From assembly GCA_037039685.1 (NCBI GenBank), contig JAWNGF010000001.1, positions 5,332,001 to 5,396,000 of the forward strand: a stretch of 64,000 bases of DNA. Direction: 5' to 3'. A model generated the notes under the pieces. The model saw only the letters and a list, made by a program, of their open reading frames with translations, did no database searches and was not told the DNA's origin. This document shows positions 32,901-45,260 of this stretch, one piece after another. The position numbers and the translations under genes are program-made. Source of the stretch: Ceratobasidium sp. AG-K (lineage: Eukaryota; Basidiomycota; Agaricomycetes; Cantharellales; Ceratobasidiaceae). Positions within the stretch are counted from its first letter, which is position 1; every line of letters begins with the position of its first letter.

Positions 32901-35900
32901 AACGCATGGCTTTCGGCAAACATTTCGGTGAGCTCTCGAAGATGCTCAGGTTTACGCACTGCATTCGGCTTGAACGAATCCTTCTTTGTCTGTGCAGCGT
33001 CGAGGCGCCCTCGCAAGCGCTCCAAAAGCGGCTCGTAGTTGGCACCCAGTGAAAAAGGTTTCCCGGATTCAATTGTCTTCACGAAAGTCTGGAGCCAAGT
33101 AGCACGAGAATCCCAAAGGTAGCGCTGGCAACTTTCTCCTCCGAGCGGGTCCATAGGAACGTCAGGCAAGTAGAGCTCTAACAGCATGCGCGACGAGCCT
33201 ACCCATGCTTCTCCAATGAGCATTGAGAGTTCAGACTCCTGGGCGGACGCATATTGAAGAGGGGCGAGATGCTTGTGGGCCGCGTGTGCTAAAATGGAAG
33301 AGCTAGAATTCCGCATACATTCGGCCGCTTCGACGATGGTAGTTCGTACAGACTGCTGACTCGAGTTTTGGAGTAGCCGGTTATGAATGCTAGCCAACTG
33401 CAACTGCTCTCGGTCTGTCGACTCGGAACGAAATGTCGACATGATCTAAAAGGAATATTCAGCCACCAAAATTAAAAGTAGGGGAAGGACTCACTAGGGA
33501 AACGGAGTTGAGCCATATAGTTGCTAGCGATGACAGTCTCTCGTTTGAAGGCAAATGGGCTTGAGACTTTAGCTGCATTCTCTGCACGTGGAGCTTCTCG
33601 CGATATAATGTGTATTGAGCCAGTCCAACGGATGATGGGTCGCTGCACAGAATCAAAATGAGCGCGCATATATTACGAGATTTGTTGTTCTTACCATCGA
33701 AGAAGGGATGCTGGGTACTCGACAGACATCAGGATCGCCTGGGGGCCAGACGTGACGGTCTACGCAAGAGCAATAAGTACAAGTTGTAGTTTGACGACTA
33801 TTGCTTACTTCGCGACTAGACGATAGCCAAGTTGATTGCATCCACCGTAAATGGCTACCGAAAAAGGTCTGTGGTTTGAAGTTGTCCAAGGCTGCGTTTG
33901 AGTTCGGTGGCTTCGGTAGTTCACTCTCCCAAAGGAGCATTCGTAAAGGTATCAATGTGTTCAAGTCTGTATCGAGAATAGAACAAGCTGTGTCGAGGAA
34001 GAGGTTGTTTGCCTTGATCACAAGTTAGGATATATGCTTGCCACGCTAGTAGGACATGCATACCTGACTCGAAGAAGTGCCTCGTAGCATCCCAGCAAAA
34101 ACATTTAGCACTGAGAGACATATTTCTTGGCGCCCCGTGGCCGATGTGGTGGAATCAAACTCTAGAATGGACGGTTCTGATTCAACCTGGTTGATAAAAG
34201 TCTGAGGGTATGTAATATAAAACGTTTTCGAGCCTACCGTGGCGAGTTTGTTGGCGCATTCAGTCAGATCGTGTGATTCTTGAATACAAAGCATGGCTGC
34301 GACATCAAGGGCTTCTCTACGCATTTCTAGTTAAGTTCTATACGTAAGTAAATGCGTATTGATGTGTACGGGCGGCGCACCTCGTTGCAAGGGGGAACAT
34401 TGGTTTAAAACGCCGAAAGGCTTGGAGGCCGGGTCTTGCATGGCATTTGCTCGTTCAGGCAGCTGCATTACGGACCAAAGCTGTAGCATTGCTTTCCCCG
34501 TGCTCAGTTCCGTTCCATGCAGGAGATTGCGCGACATGGTGCTGGCTTCGTTAAAGTGACCACTTGCAACATCCGGTGTGTCAAAAGCGGTACAGATCAG
34601 TTGGGCTATGGCTCGAACGGCAGCGAAGTCGACAAATGGGGTTTTGGATATATGCTGCAGGACTTCCACACAATCGTTGAGATGTTGAATTAGCTCGATG
34701 GTTCTCTGCCAAGCGAAGCGTGAGAGTCGAGTATGGGTGGGTGATTACTGCCTCACCTGATTCCCCAGCACATCGCATACATTCAAGGCAATCGCACACG
34801 CGTCATGCAGCGCCACCGAAAGCGGGGCGATCGAACGGACACAGCGTGGGACTGTTACGGTAGCCCCCAATCCTCCCCATATCAACCTCGACTTGTCCAT
34901 GATCGACAGGGAGGCTTCAGAGGGCATGCTGGTAAGAGGTTCTATGCGCCGTGAAGTGTATACTCTCGCAACTACCTCCAGGGCCAATTCCTGGAGCTCG
35001 GACTCATAACATAGGCCGGGAGTGAATGCAGCTGACATGATGTTTGTGTTCAGGTGAAGGAGGACGGGCTAATAAATATATTAAACCACCTCAGTACAAG
35101 TGAATACCCAAGCTAACGACGCTGCTCGCTCCAAACCAGAGAGATTTGTTAGTACTAACCTGAGACAAGAGGAACCGAGATGACACTCCCCGCTGTTTCT
35201 CGACTTGCGCCTGTATCCTGTCGCGAACACTGAAAATCTGGTGACCGGCAAGTTGGGAGTAAAACATGGAAAGTGATTCGTGGCCGAACGCATCCAGGTG
35301 ATAGGTCAGTGCACGGAGTGACTCCCGAGGTACGCTTGACGCCAAAAACAGTATCCTAGCAATTTCAGAGTGTTCGGTTTCTTCGGGGGGTAACTGATCC
35401 AGTGTGCCGAGAATCGATGCGAGTTGAAAGGCTCTGTAGTCGCTTGCGGCAAGGACCAAGTTTGGAAGCATAGGGGTGGGGTTAGTAGTCTGGCTGATGT
35501 TCGACGTAACCAACCCGCGTCTGGATAGCTGCACGACGGCGTTGTCCTGAACCAGAGTGTCTTGAGTCGCGTCAATGGACGAGGAAAGCCTTGCGCTTTG
35601 TCGAATTCGGGCATTGTCGATGCCGTGTTCAATAGGCGACAGGGTCATCTCGACCCCACGATTACGCATTGCACGAGAAAGCTCTCCGTATCGTGGGTTG
35701 AGCGACATGAACAGGCGAAAATCAGGGTGAGGAACAACTACTGGAATCTCCCCGTCGATTGTGCCCCTTTCACTAAGCACAAGCACGCCACCGGCCTCGC
35801 ACAAAGAGTTCAGTCGATCCAGGACAGCGGGACTGCATAGGTTACAGTGGTCGAGCACAAGCCAGGAGCCTTCCTTCATGGCCTTGACTAGGGGGCCATC

Positions 35901-38900
35901 CACCCATTCGAAACGTCCAGTGGATGAAGTTCCCTCTTGGAGGAAACGATCTATACCAGCAATGACCCCGTCCGAACCTTCCTGGGAGAACCCTTGGAGA
36001 AGACGCCTTACTTTGTGCAAGGTGTTAGCCACGCGATCTGCCTGGGGCGTCAGGGTAGCGAGAGAGCTTGTCAGCGAGTGCATGACGTCGTCCAGGTCCT
36101 GGTCCAAAAAGCCAGTCCTCGCGAGGATATTGTCCATGAATGCGGTGATACCAACGAGCAGATTCTTGAATTTCAACTCCCAGTTTGCGTGTTCGAATCC
36201 TCCTAGAAGGTCGGTGGTATCCGTTCCTGTGCTCATGTAAAACTCATTGAGGGGTGCACCACGGAGCGTTGCGAGAGTTCGAACCAAAGAGGTCTTCCCG
36301 GAGTAACTTGGGCCGTTTAAGATCAAGAGCCATCCGGCGTCGATACATTTTGAGGCAATTTCCAAGTCAAAGGCTTGGTCACGTGGTAGTGACAGGGACG
36401 GCGGGGATACGAGGCTGGCGCGTCGAGTACTGAGGGTGTGACCGAATTGTACTCGGTCCAAACCTAGGGAAATGAGTCGCTGGGGATTGGCTGGCCTCGC
36501 TTCGTTGGAGTCGTATAGAATACGAGCGAGTTGGCGATCGCTACGCGAACGAAAGCGAGCGAGATAGGCATCGTCAATGTACTCGAGTGGGGAACGGGAG
36601 GAGGGCACGCCTGGGGATTTCCAGAGGGACATCCAGCGAACAAGATCTCGAAGATTGAACTCCCATGGACTGCCTTCACGCCCAAATCGTGCTCGAGTGA
36701 TAACTTCTTCGCAAAGGCGATCGTTGAAGGTCAGCATATCAACAAGGTCGACGTTCGGTATGCTTGGCTCCACCAAATTACATATAACTTGCAGGTCTTC
36801 ACGGGATAGTGCCTCAATATACACCTTGGTGAAACGGTTGACAAAAGACTTGGGTAACCCTTTGCGGCCACCGCCTTGTCCGAGGGGATTCTGGGCTGCA
36901 AAAACTCTAAATTCGGGATGCTTGGTGAACTCGCGGCCCAGCTCGGGAATGAGAACAGTGCCCCGATGGTCCAATACTGCGTTGAGTCCTTCTAGAACTG
37001 CCTGCGGAGCAAGGTTCATCTCGTCCAGCAATACCCAGTCGCCGTTTTGCATGGCTCGAAGGAATGCTGCGTCTCTCCACGCAAACTCGCCTGGATTCCC
37101 ACCTTCTACGGGCATGTCAGAGCCAAACAAGTCGATGAGGTCCGTTTGGTCGGATAGATTGATGCGGCATAGAGAGTGACCGGACATAGCAGCTAGGGAA
37201 ACGATGAGGCTAGTCTTACCAACGCCCGGACTGCCCTCGAGCAGAAGAGGCTTGGGAATTTGGAGTGCTCGTACAACTCGAGAGGCATTCATGCGGGTCG
37301 TTGGCGCCTGCAAACTGAAGCCGGGATTCGATGGGGCGATGTTTCCTACTGGGACCGAAAAAGAACCAACCCAGAAGCGATTCTCGTAGATGCCGGCTCT
37401 GGGTGTATGTTCCGAGTGTAGTTGTTCGGGCGACAGCGGAACAAGTACTTTGAGTCGATCTTCTAGTGCACCAAGTAGCCTTGAAATTTCGTGTGGAGGG
37501 AGCGAAGCAACCGAATTCAAGGTAGGAACTCCATCAAGAACGGTCATGCGTGCAGCGTGGTGCTGTATGCGTAAAAGTTAGCTAGATGACAAATAGAAAC
37601 GCCATCACCTACAAAAATTGCGTCGGGTGCAAGTGTATTCGTCGAAGCACAGCAATTCGAGAAGGAGATCCAGGCCTGATTGGTGACGATTAGAATATAA
37701 TTCATGTAAACTTGTCCTGAATCTTACCAGCAAATCACGAAGACCCAAAGTACTCTTATCCTTGAGGATATCTCCCACAAATTCGGCAAAGTCAAGTAGC
37801 TTGGAGGTATATGCGTAAAAATGAGGATCCTTCCAGCTATGTTGTATGATTTCGTGTAAATCGCCGCGTTCGTCGACATGAGGCACCCATATCTCAGTAA
37901 ACCGGTTCCTCAGAGCAGGCGATAACTCCTTCTTGCCGTAATCGCCTCCAGGGTTCATCGTTGCGATCAATTGGAACTCTTTTCGTGCAGTCACAGTGAG
38001 TATAGAAAAGTCATTGCCCCCCTTTTCGGCAAGCACCAGTTGACGCGAAGGTTCCAGCACGCTGTTGAGCCGTTCGAGCACCGAGTCGTCTGCCAGCGAG
38101 ATTTCATCGAGTAGGAAAAGACCACCTTCTCCCATGGCTTGAATAAGCGGGCCATTATGCCATTCGAATAGAGACGTAGACCGGTTCAAATTAGAGAGAG
38201 CTTGCTGGAGGGGTATGCACTGATCAGGGGGACATGACTTCAATGTAGCCTCTACCAGACGAATAATGTGGTCCATATCGTCAATGGCCGAGTCCGTAGG
38301 AATTGCGTTCATGTTGCGCAGGAGTTTCAGGGCCTCAATCATGGCAGTTTCCCGCAGCACACCCCTATTTCGGAGAGGTCGCTGGCTCCCAAGGAGATCG
38401 GCGGTTTCGGTATTTTGGTGGCAGCTGAGACTGTACAACGGCCGATTCAACGCAAGCGCCAGTAGTTCGCAAACCGATGTCTTCCCAGAGCCCGTTTCAC
38501 CGATGAGAAGGATGGGCTCATTGTAACGGAGGGCCGTGGCCACGAGTGTAAATAACCGACGCATCGCGCCCGTCCAAACAATGCTAGGCTGGCTGGGAGC
38601 TGAAACACCAATCCGGCGTAGTGCGGTCTGCTCGTCCAGATTGTAAAGCGCTTGCTCGTCGACCTTGACCTTCATAATGTCCTCGATCACGGATTTGACC
38701 ACTGCTCGATCATCGGCGCGGCGAGCGCGCTCTGCCAGAAGCATATAGCCCTGCTCGGCGATGTGCTGGTAATTGCCTCCAGCGCCATTGTCCTCGTATC
38801 CTTCCGAGTGTCGATTGGCCCACCGGAAGAGGTCACGAAGAGTAACAAAGCTGTTCTTGGTCTCGAAAACACGCTCGGCCTGTCGACGTTTTTGAAGTTC

Positions 38901-41900
38901 TTGGAATACGGCAACGATCTTGCGGCCATGAGACTGTGCGATACCGCAGCGGCGGCAAAGGATGGTTTCGAGTTCGTCTTGAGGAACATCGTCGAAATGA
39001 ACCTCGAGAAATCTGTTCCTGAACGCGCGAGAAAGGACTTTTCGACCCGCATATAGCCCGGGGGGATTCTGCGTGGCAAAGAGCATAAAGTTAGGGTGAG
39101 GCCGGATAACTTCGCCCGTTTCGGGCACTACCAGTTCGCGATTATCGTCCAATAGCCGGTTGAGTGCTTCGAGGACATCGGTCGGAGCCAAATTGAGCTC
39201 GTCGAGTACAATCCAGTCTCCAGCTCGCAACGCCCGCACGAGGATTCCATCATGAAACTTGAGTTTGCCAGTCGCAGGATCAGTCATGTACGACCCGAGG
39301 TACTCCTGGAGATCCGTGTGCTCGTGGTTGTTGATTCGAACGAACCTGTGGCCAGTCTGCTTGGCGAGATATTCAACCGAGCTCGTCTTTCCGCTCGATG
39401 TAGGTCCTTCGATCAGCACGGGGAATCGGCGAGTGGTAACAATCCGAGCGAGATCTACGAGCTTGGTTTGGACAGACGGAGTCAATATGTATTCGTCTAC
39501 CGATTGCACCTGCTCTGGGCCACGAAGGAGCCAAAAGGGACCGAGTTGGATGTACTTGTCTGCGGCGTCCTTTTCGGGAGGGAGAACAGCATGGTTGAGC
39601 AAAGCCGGCAGGTTTTTGACACCCCCGAGTATGTGTTTCTCGGCGGCGGTGCGAAGGATGGCGGCGCTCTTGACGTCCAGAGTCATCATAAACGCCATTG
39701 TCACACCTTCCCAGAGCGCTCGTCGCAATTTCATCGTTGGAGTCAGATCCGAGGCGAAAGTTAAAGCCCGAGCCAAAGTACGCATACTAAAATGGGGAAC
39801 ATGGTTTTGGCCGTCGGCGAGCTGACGGGCAGCTGTGAGGCGTTTGGCGGTAATATAAAAATCTGCAACATCCGTGATGGCAGTCTTGTCGCCAAGAGCG
39901 CAGTGGCCGATGTATTGTTGAACCATACTCCGAAGGGCTTCCTCGTCGGCATCGGGTGGGGGGACATAGAACTCGGTGAAGCGTGAGCGGATGTTCGGGG
40001 GCAAGTCTTTCTTCCCAGCATCAGTCGCAGGGTTCATGCATGCGAAAAGGCGGAAATCTGGGTGTCTCGGAATCGGCTCGAGCTGTCCGGCCTCGGTTAA
40101 CGTCACCGATCCATTAGGGCCTTGAAGTATGCTTGCGACGCATTCCAAAGTCTCTGAGCTTGCCAGATTCACTTCGTCCAACAAAATCCTGAAGGACAAC
40201 TGAATCGGAAAGGGCCAAGTATTGTAGCAGAGTACTCACCAGTGTCCTTTCCGTAGAGCCGTGACAAGTGGCCCCTCGACAAACGAGAAAACAAACTTGG
40301 AACGTCCTCGAACGTGCGCCGCATCGAATTCATCCACAGCTCGCACAAACTCCTCCCACTCGGGGCTCATTTTTCTCCTCTTCCTTGGTCCGTCTGCTTG
40401 ATCCTCACGAGAATCTCCCGTTCTGAAACACCACACGTCTACTTCTCGCTCGCCCACCAGGCCTCAGTACTCACCCTTCGCTTGAGCCAACTCCTGCCAT
40501 CTTCCCAGCCTCTCTCCACAGCTTGACCGCTCGAGTCCATTTTCCAGCCGCATACGCAGCTCGCACCGCGTCCTCGAAAGCTCGGTTCTTCTTCCTACTG
40601 AATGTCTCCCCAAACAATTCAACGAACTTCTCCTGGAGCCGTCCAGCAGGGACCCGCGCATCGACTGGACGAAATCCGCCCAAAAGGTCTGACGCTTCAC
40701 TCTGATTGGACAGATTGAGTACGACAAGAGGTGTATGCGTGAGTTGAGCTGCGTGTTGGACCGACGTCGTTTTACCCGTTCCCGTTTCTCCTACGAGTAG
40801 GATAGATTCGCGAGTGTGAACAGACGCGGATATACTCTCGAGGAGTGTTAGCGCCGGACGGTGCAACGCAAATGGCTTTGAAACGTCCGAGGCGGGAGTA
40901 ATTGCTACGAGTGGCGTTGGCGATAGCTGGGACCGACCTACAACGACATCGCCGGTCTTGCGAACTGAGTATTGTGGTGTACGCTTCGTCAATGCCCAAC
41001 GCGCGCGCTCTTCATCCAATCCAAGGATGCTCGCACTACGGTTAGCTAAAGTATCGAAGTGGACCGTTCCGATCTCATACGCTGCAAAAAATACGTCACG
41101 GGCCTCCAAGAGGATTTCTTCGCGGACAACATGATTCGGAAATAGGCCAACGAAGGACTGGTTGGATGTTGAGGATACAGCGGGCGGTAGAGATTGTTCC
41201 AGTCGTACGCAAAACTTGTCCAGATCCGCATCCCAAGGTCTCTAGCTTTAGGAAGACCGCGCGCAGCGTCCTTCATTGCCTGCCAGAACTCGACCATCAA
41301 AGGTATAGCACTTCCGAGCCGGGGAAAGCGCAGACCAACAATGGATACGAGTTCTTCGGCTGAGGGAGGAAGTAATTGGACCTCGAACCAGTGTTTGTGA
41401 CCAAAGAACATCGGCAGTGGGAAAACATGCGACTCTTCTGCGACGTCTTTGTCACCGAGCGCATTCCAAAGAGCATAAAGTTTTCGCCCCCGTGCACTCG
41501 CCCGCGCCCCCCGCCCAGATCAAGCCAAGGCATCTGGCCGATGAATTTCCCTGGACGCATACTCTCGACGAGTGGTAAAATAGTCGCGAGGACCTCGACA
41601 CTAGCGCGATCGACGTCCGCCAACACAAGCCATTTTCCAAGTCGCAAAGCCCGAGGAACGGCACCGTCTTGCCATTCAAACCCTCCCGTTGATTCTTCGT
41701 TCGTTGAAGCAGAAACGTATGAACCAATCAACGATTTCGCATCCAGGGAGGTATCGGCCAATTGCAAAACGACTAAGCCGTGCTCGCCTTCAGGATGAAT
41801 GCGCCTGGCAAGTTCACGCAATATTGTCATCTTGCCAGATGCAGGAGCGGCCGAGAGAAGTGTAGGAATGCGTTGACTAACTTGAAGAGCTAGTGCGCGA

Positions 41901-43021
41901 AGTGCGTTTGTTGTTGTAGGGGTAGGAACGTACTGCGTAACTTGCTCGCGATGTTGTAGGATGAGCTGGTGTACAGTAAGACCCCAGCGACATTGACGAT
42001 TGACGGACAAAGGTCCGATTGAGCAATTCGCAAAGCCGACGAGTCGTCGTTGAAGAATCGCTCGATTGGTTGAGCAACCAGCTCTTCTCGCTTGACGTGT
42101 ATTCTTCTGAGCTCAGCTACGGGAAACACGCACGCATCCAAGGCAATATCCTTCGGCTTGAGAGATTCGGCACCACTAGTTTGGTCATAAACCAGGCTCT
42201 GGCCAACATGCATTTGTAAAGATTCAGCTGCGTAAGCTCCAACAAACTCGGTCTCCAACTTTTCTCTCGCAATCTCGGAGAGGCGGGTTTGTAGGCCAAA
42301 GCAGCGGATGGCAAGCCAACGGACGGCACGGTCAGGGTGAGGAGAGGTCGAGACTTTAGGTACAGGCCTAAAAAGCCTCTGTAAAAGGCTAGCGGACCAG
42401 CTTAAACAAGTTGGGGAAGCTGGATCGACAGCGAGCAAACGGTAGTAAGCGATGAGGATGCGCTGAAGATGCAGGGCAGGAATATCGCGACTGCTAGACC
42501 TGGCTGAGTAGTAAACGCTAATGGGCCATGCGAGAGAGATTCGCGGCGCAGATATGACGCCAAAATTCTGGGTGATAGTACGAATGAATCAAACATCTCT
42601 GATATACGTATAGAGCTACTTACGGAAAGATTTCCTCGTAAGGTTCGACAAGCAAACACAAGGCAACCAGTCTATCCACTTCATCGATGCTATCATCGTA
42701 AAGCAGCCGAGCACATAAATCCATTAACAGAGGGCGAAATGTATCGGCAACCAGAGTCGTGAAGGCGGGAATGGTCATCAATCGAGAGACGGTAGACAAA
42801 ACACCAGAGATTGTCGATTTAGGGGGTTCAACCAATATCCCTTCGAGGTAATTTTTGTCCCTTTAACATTTGGGATATTCTGGCCGACTTTTTGGAGAAG
42901 GACCCGGCATTGCCCTCGAATGTTGAAATCTAGGGGGTCGCGTGCGCTTGAGACCAGATCTAATACTCTCCATTAAGAGTTAGCTCGATTTATAACTTGT
43001 ATTCTCACCTCCTGGGCGCAT
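26962..43021 (-). CDS. MDN1: midasin, dynein-like AAA ATPase of 60S ribosome assembly
   Basis: Midasin (Rea1) removes assembly factors such as Rsa4 and Ytm1 from pre-60S particles in nucleolus and nucleus. The gene spans 16 kb, near 5000 residues, in about 20 exons. An ATG at 43019-43021 gives MRPGDLVSSARDPLDFNI; then 'LSTVSRLMTIPAFTTLVADT', the usual N-terminal helical block. Six AAA modules follow, with P-loops at about 41.84 kb (AAPASGKMT), 40.78 kb (GETGTGKTT), 39.39 kb (GPTSSGKTS), 38.49 kb (GETGSGKTS), 37.22 kb (GSPGVGKTS) and 36.30 kb (GPSYSGKTS). Walker B boxes such as WIVLDELNLAP are present. A long helical linker covers about 35.0-30.0 kb, an Asp/Glu-rich region 29.4-28.5 kb, and the C-terminal MIDAS domain 27.65-26.96 kb, with AVDDSRSMA, a D-x-S-x-S metal site. 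All expected parts are present; stop at 26962. Confidence 0.95.
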
Positions 43022-43931
43022 CTTGAGTGTAATGTGAAACCTCGAGTTGTGGTCGAAAACGAAAAATTAAATTTGGCAATGATCGCCACATAAGGTTCAT
43101 TATGTAATCCAATATGTCGTCGGTCAGTCAGGGCGGAATCGAGACCTCCCACCACACATCATCTCAGATCGCCAGTCGAGTACCTGATACTGACCGAAAC
43201 TACTTGCAAGGGCCAATCGTATAAAACTCTGATTGAATCAATGCTTGCAGGCCGTTGCAGTGATCTACGGCTGGCGGTACGTTTCTCGCACGGTCGATTT
43301 GAAGGGTCAACTTGAACCACCACTCAGTTCAACTCTGGCCCACGTAGAATCGTACATTTATAGTGAATTTTGGCCTGTACTCAGCCGTTTCCGATCAACG
43401 CTAGTAGTTTTTTTTTTTGGGGGGGGGGGGGTTCGTGATGCCTCCTTTATCCTTGGAGGCATGCACTTCAATCACTACTCACTATCCAAATACATCCTGG
43501 TATAGCATAAACCCGAGTTCGTCGGCTGCGCGGGATCTCTCAGGGCTTTTTGCTCAATTAGTACGTCCTGTCTAGTCGAGGCATGACATGCCTTGCCATG
43601 TCGACCAATGACCATCTTGTTAGCATGAAAATACGCGACTCCTCAGCGGTGCCAACTCCGCCCATGAGCTCTGGTGATCTCGCTTAGTTTCTATCTGAGG
43701 CTCATCATTCGTCAGCACCGCGGTTGACGTAAACGTGGGGTCCAGATCGGGAGAGGCCCGTACAAAACCGTATCTCCTGCCAGCTCGCCTCATCCTCCTT
43801 CTACTATCATCGAGCAGCAACCCTTGAAAGCAGTCCTCGTTGTGTCTGGCCAGCAAAGGGGATATCTCCTAGCATATTCTCTGTTCACAGAACCACTCTA
43901 CCTCGAGCCATATCACCGCAGTTCAGCGATC
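43022..43931. other. intergenic region between MDN1 and the BTB gene
   Basis: A 910-bp divergent promoter region. Frames opposite MDN1 exon 1 are open but unlike protein. It holds an uninterrupted T11G13 tract at 43408-43431. A pyrimidine-rich stretch (CCTCATCCTCCTTCTACTA near 43790) precedes the BTB gene. Confidence 0.5.
43408..43431 (+). repeat. T11G13 homopolymer tract
   Basis: Eleven T (43408-43418) followed directly by thirteen G (43419-43431), in intergenic DNA. Confidence 0.9.
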
Positions 43932-44855
43932 ATGGGCAACCTATCAGACGTCGCGGCTATCGATTCTCCTCAATTCACCTCACCCGAGGCCGATCTCGTC
44001 CTCATATCCTCTGATGGACAAGAGTTTCGAGTCTTCAGTCGCTTTCTCATCGAAACCTCGGGCGTTTTTCGCGATTTACTCGACTTACCAACGGACCCCG
44101 ATTGTAACGAACGCGTTATGAATGTCACCGAATCGGCCCGTACCCTGAACCTCCTTCTTCAATACATCTATCCCATGGCACACCCAGACCTAAACTCACT
44201 CCATGACATTCAGGCTGTCCTGCTGGCAGCCGATAAATATGATGTCAGCTTCATCACGGAGGACCTACGGGCGAAACTTGTTAGCCCAGCCTTACTCGCC
44301 ACATCCGCTATCCGAGCATATGCAGTCGCTTGTCGTCTAGGGTTGCGCGGAGAAGCACTAAAGGCCGCCAAGGAGACTTTTTCCTTCGACTTTGCAGAAA
44401 AAGACCTCGAGGGCGATCGGGAGATTGGGCTTAGTACCCACGACGCCTTTGCGCTATTTAGGTTCCAGCGGCGCCGAGTGGACGTAGTAATTAATGTACT
44501 GCTAGCGACACACAAGCCGATCAATTGTGAAGGTAAGCAACTTATTACTTCCGATTACACGTGAATAACTTTGGTACTTGCGATAGGTTGCTCTACTCGC
44601 CATTTCTATGGCCGACCTGCCTGGCAGGTATCGTACGTGGAACGGTGCACAATGGTCTTACAACGTACTAGCCTCCTTCAGGCAGCCAGAATGGGTCTGT
44701 TCGAATTCGAGTTCGTTCTCAACGTCGCCAAGTTTACAACGTGCGGATGCGAGAAATGTATTGTCAGCGTTACGAGCGACTCGCAGCTCGTAGATAGGTG
44801 GCTGAAAACGATCTTGGGTAAAATGAGAGAGGCCGAAGACAAGGTAACAATCTAA
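43932..44855 (+). CDS. BTB/POZ domain protein
   Basis: The start is the ATG at 43932 (MGNLSDVAAIDSPQFTSPEA), in good context; an in-frame upstream ATG at 43824 is less likely because the extension is unlike the family. The BTB fold follows: 'ADLVLISSDGQEFRVFSRFL', 'IETSGVFRDLLDLP', 'TLNLLLQYIYPM', 'DIQAVLLAADKYDVSFITED'. Fungal proteins of this kind have an N-terminal BTB domain and a helical C-terminal part; they may act as adaptors for Cul3 ligases, but the role here is unknown. Exons 43932-44532 and 44587-44855, with a 54-bp intron (donor GTAAGC). The second exon contains a Cys cluster 'FTTCGCEKCIVS' common in this class. Complete, about 290 residues. Confidence 0.85.
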
Positions 44856-45260
44856 TACCTTTCGGAACAGTAACCTACTATAGTTTGTGTATACCAAATT
44901 ACATGATATCCCTCAACTTGCTACTGTGGCTTCCTCGCTATCACCGGTTGCTACGACCCCTATTCCATCTTCGCGCCTCAGCTACGTTCCTAGGCGCTTT
45001 CGAAAAGAGGAGTATACTGGGAGCGAGAACAGCGTTACTCCTAACCATCCTTTGTGCTAATTTTGTTACCATGCTACTTGGGGCGTACCGAATGTAATGG
45101 CTTGAAGCCATGGTGCCTTAAGCTTAGTTGACATGGCATGCTTTAACTATATGCTTTACGAGTTGGGATACAGTAATAATATAGTTGCGTGAGTGAAGCT
45201 ATGTTCAAAATGTATGCGATATGTACGTCCCAAGCAAGTGGACCAACACGGTCATAAGAC
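44856..45260. other. intergenic region between converging BTB and PET127 genes
   Basis: About 400 bp of 3' flank for both genes. A plus-strand 70-codon frame (44885-45097) shows no family resemblance. No repeat or RNA gene seen. Confidence 0.4.

Noticed and set aside
43022..43155. N-terminal extension of MDN1 (VGGLDSALTDRRHIG...)
   Set aside because: It is not in frame with the following exon and lacks resemblance to midasin N-termini; the ATG at 43021 fits better.
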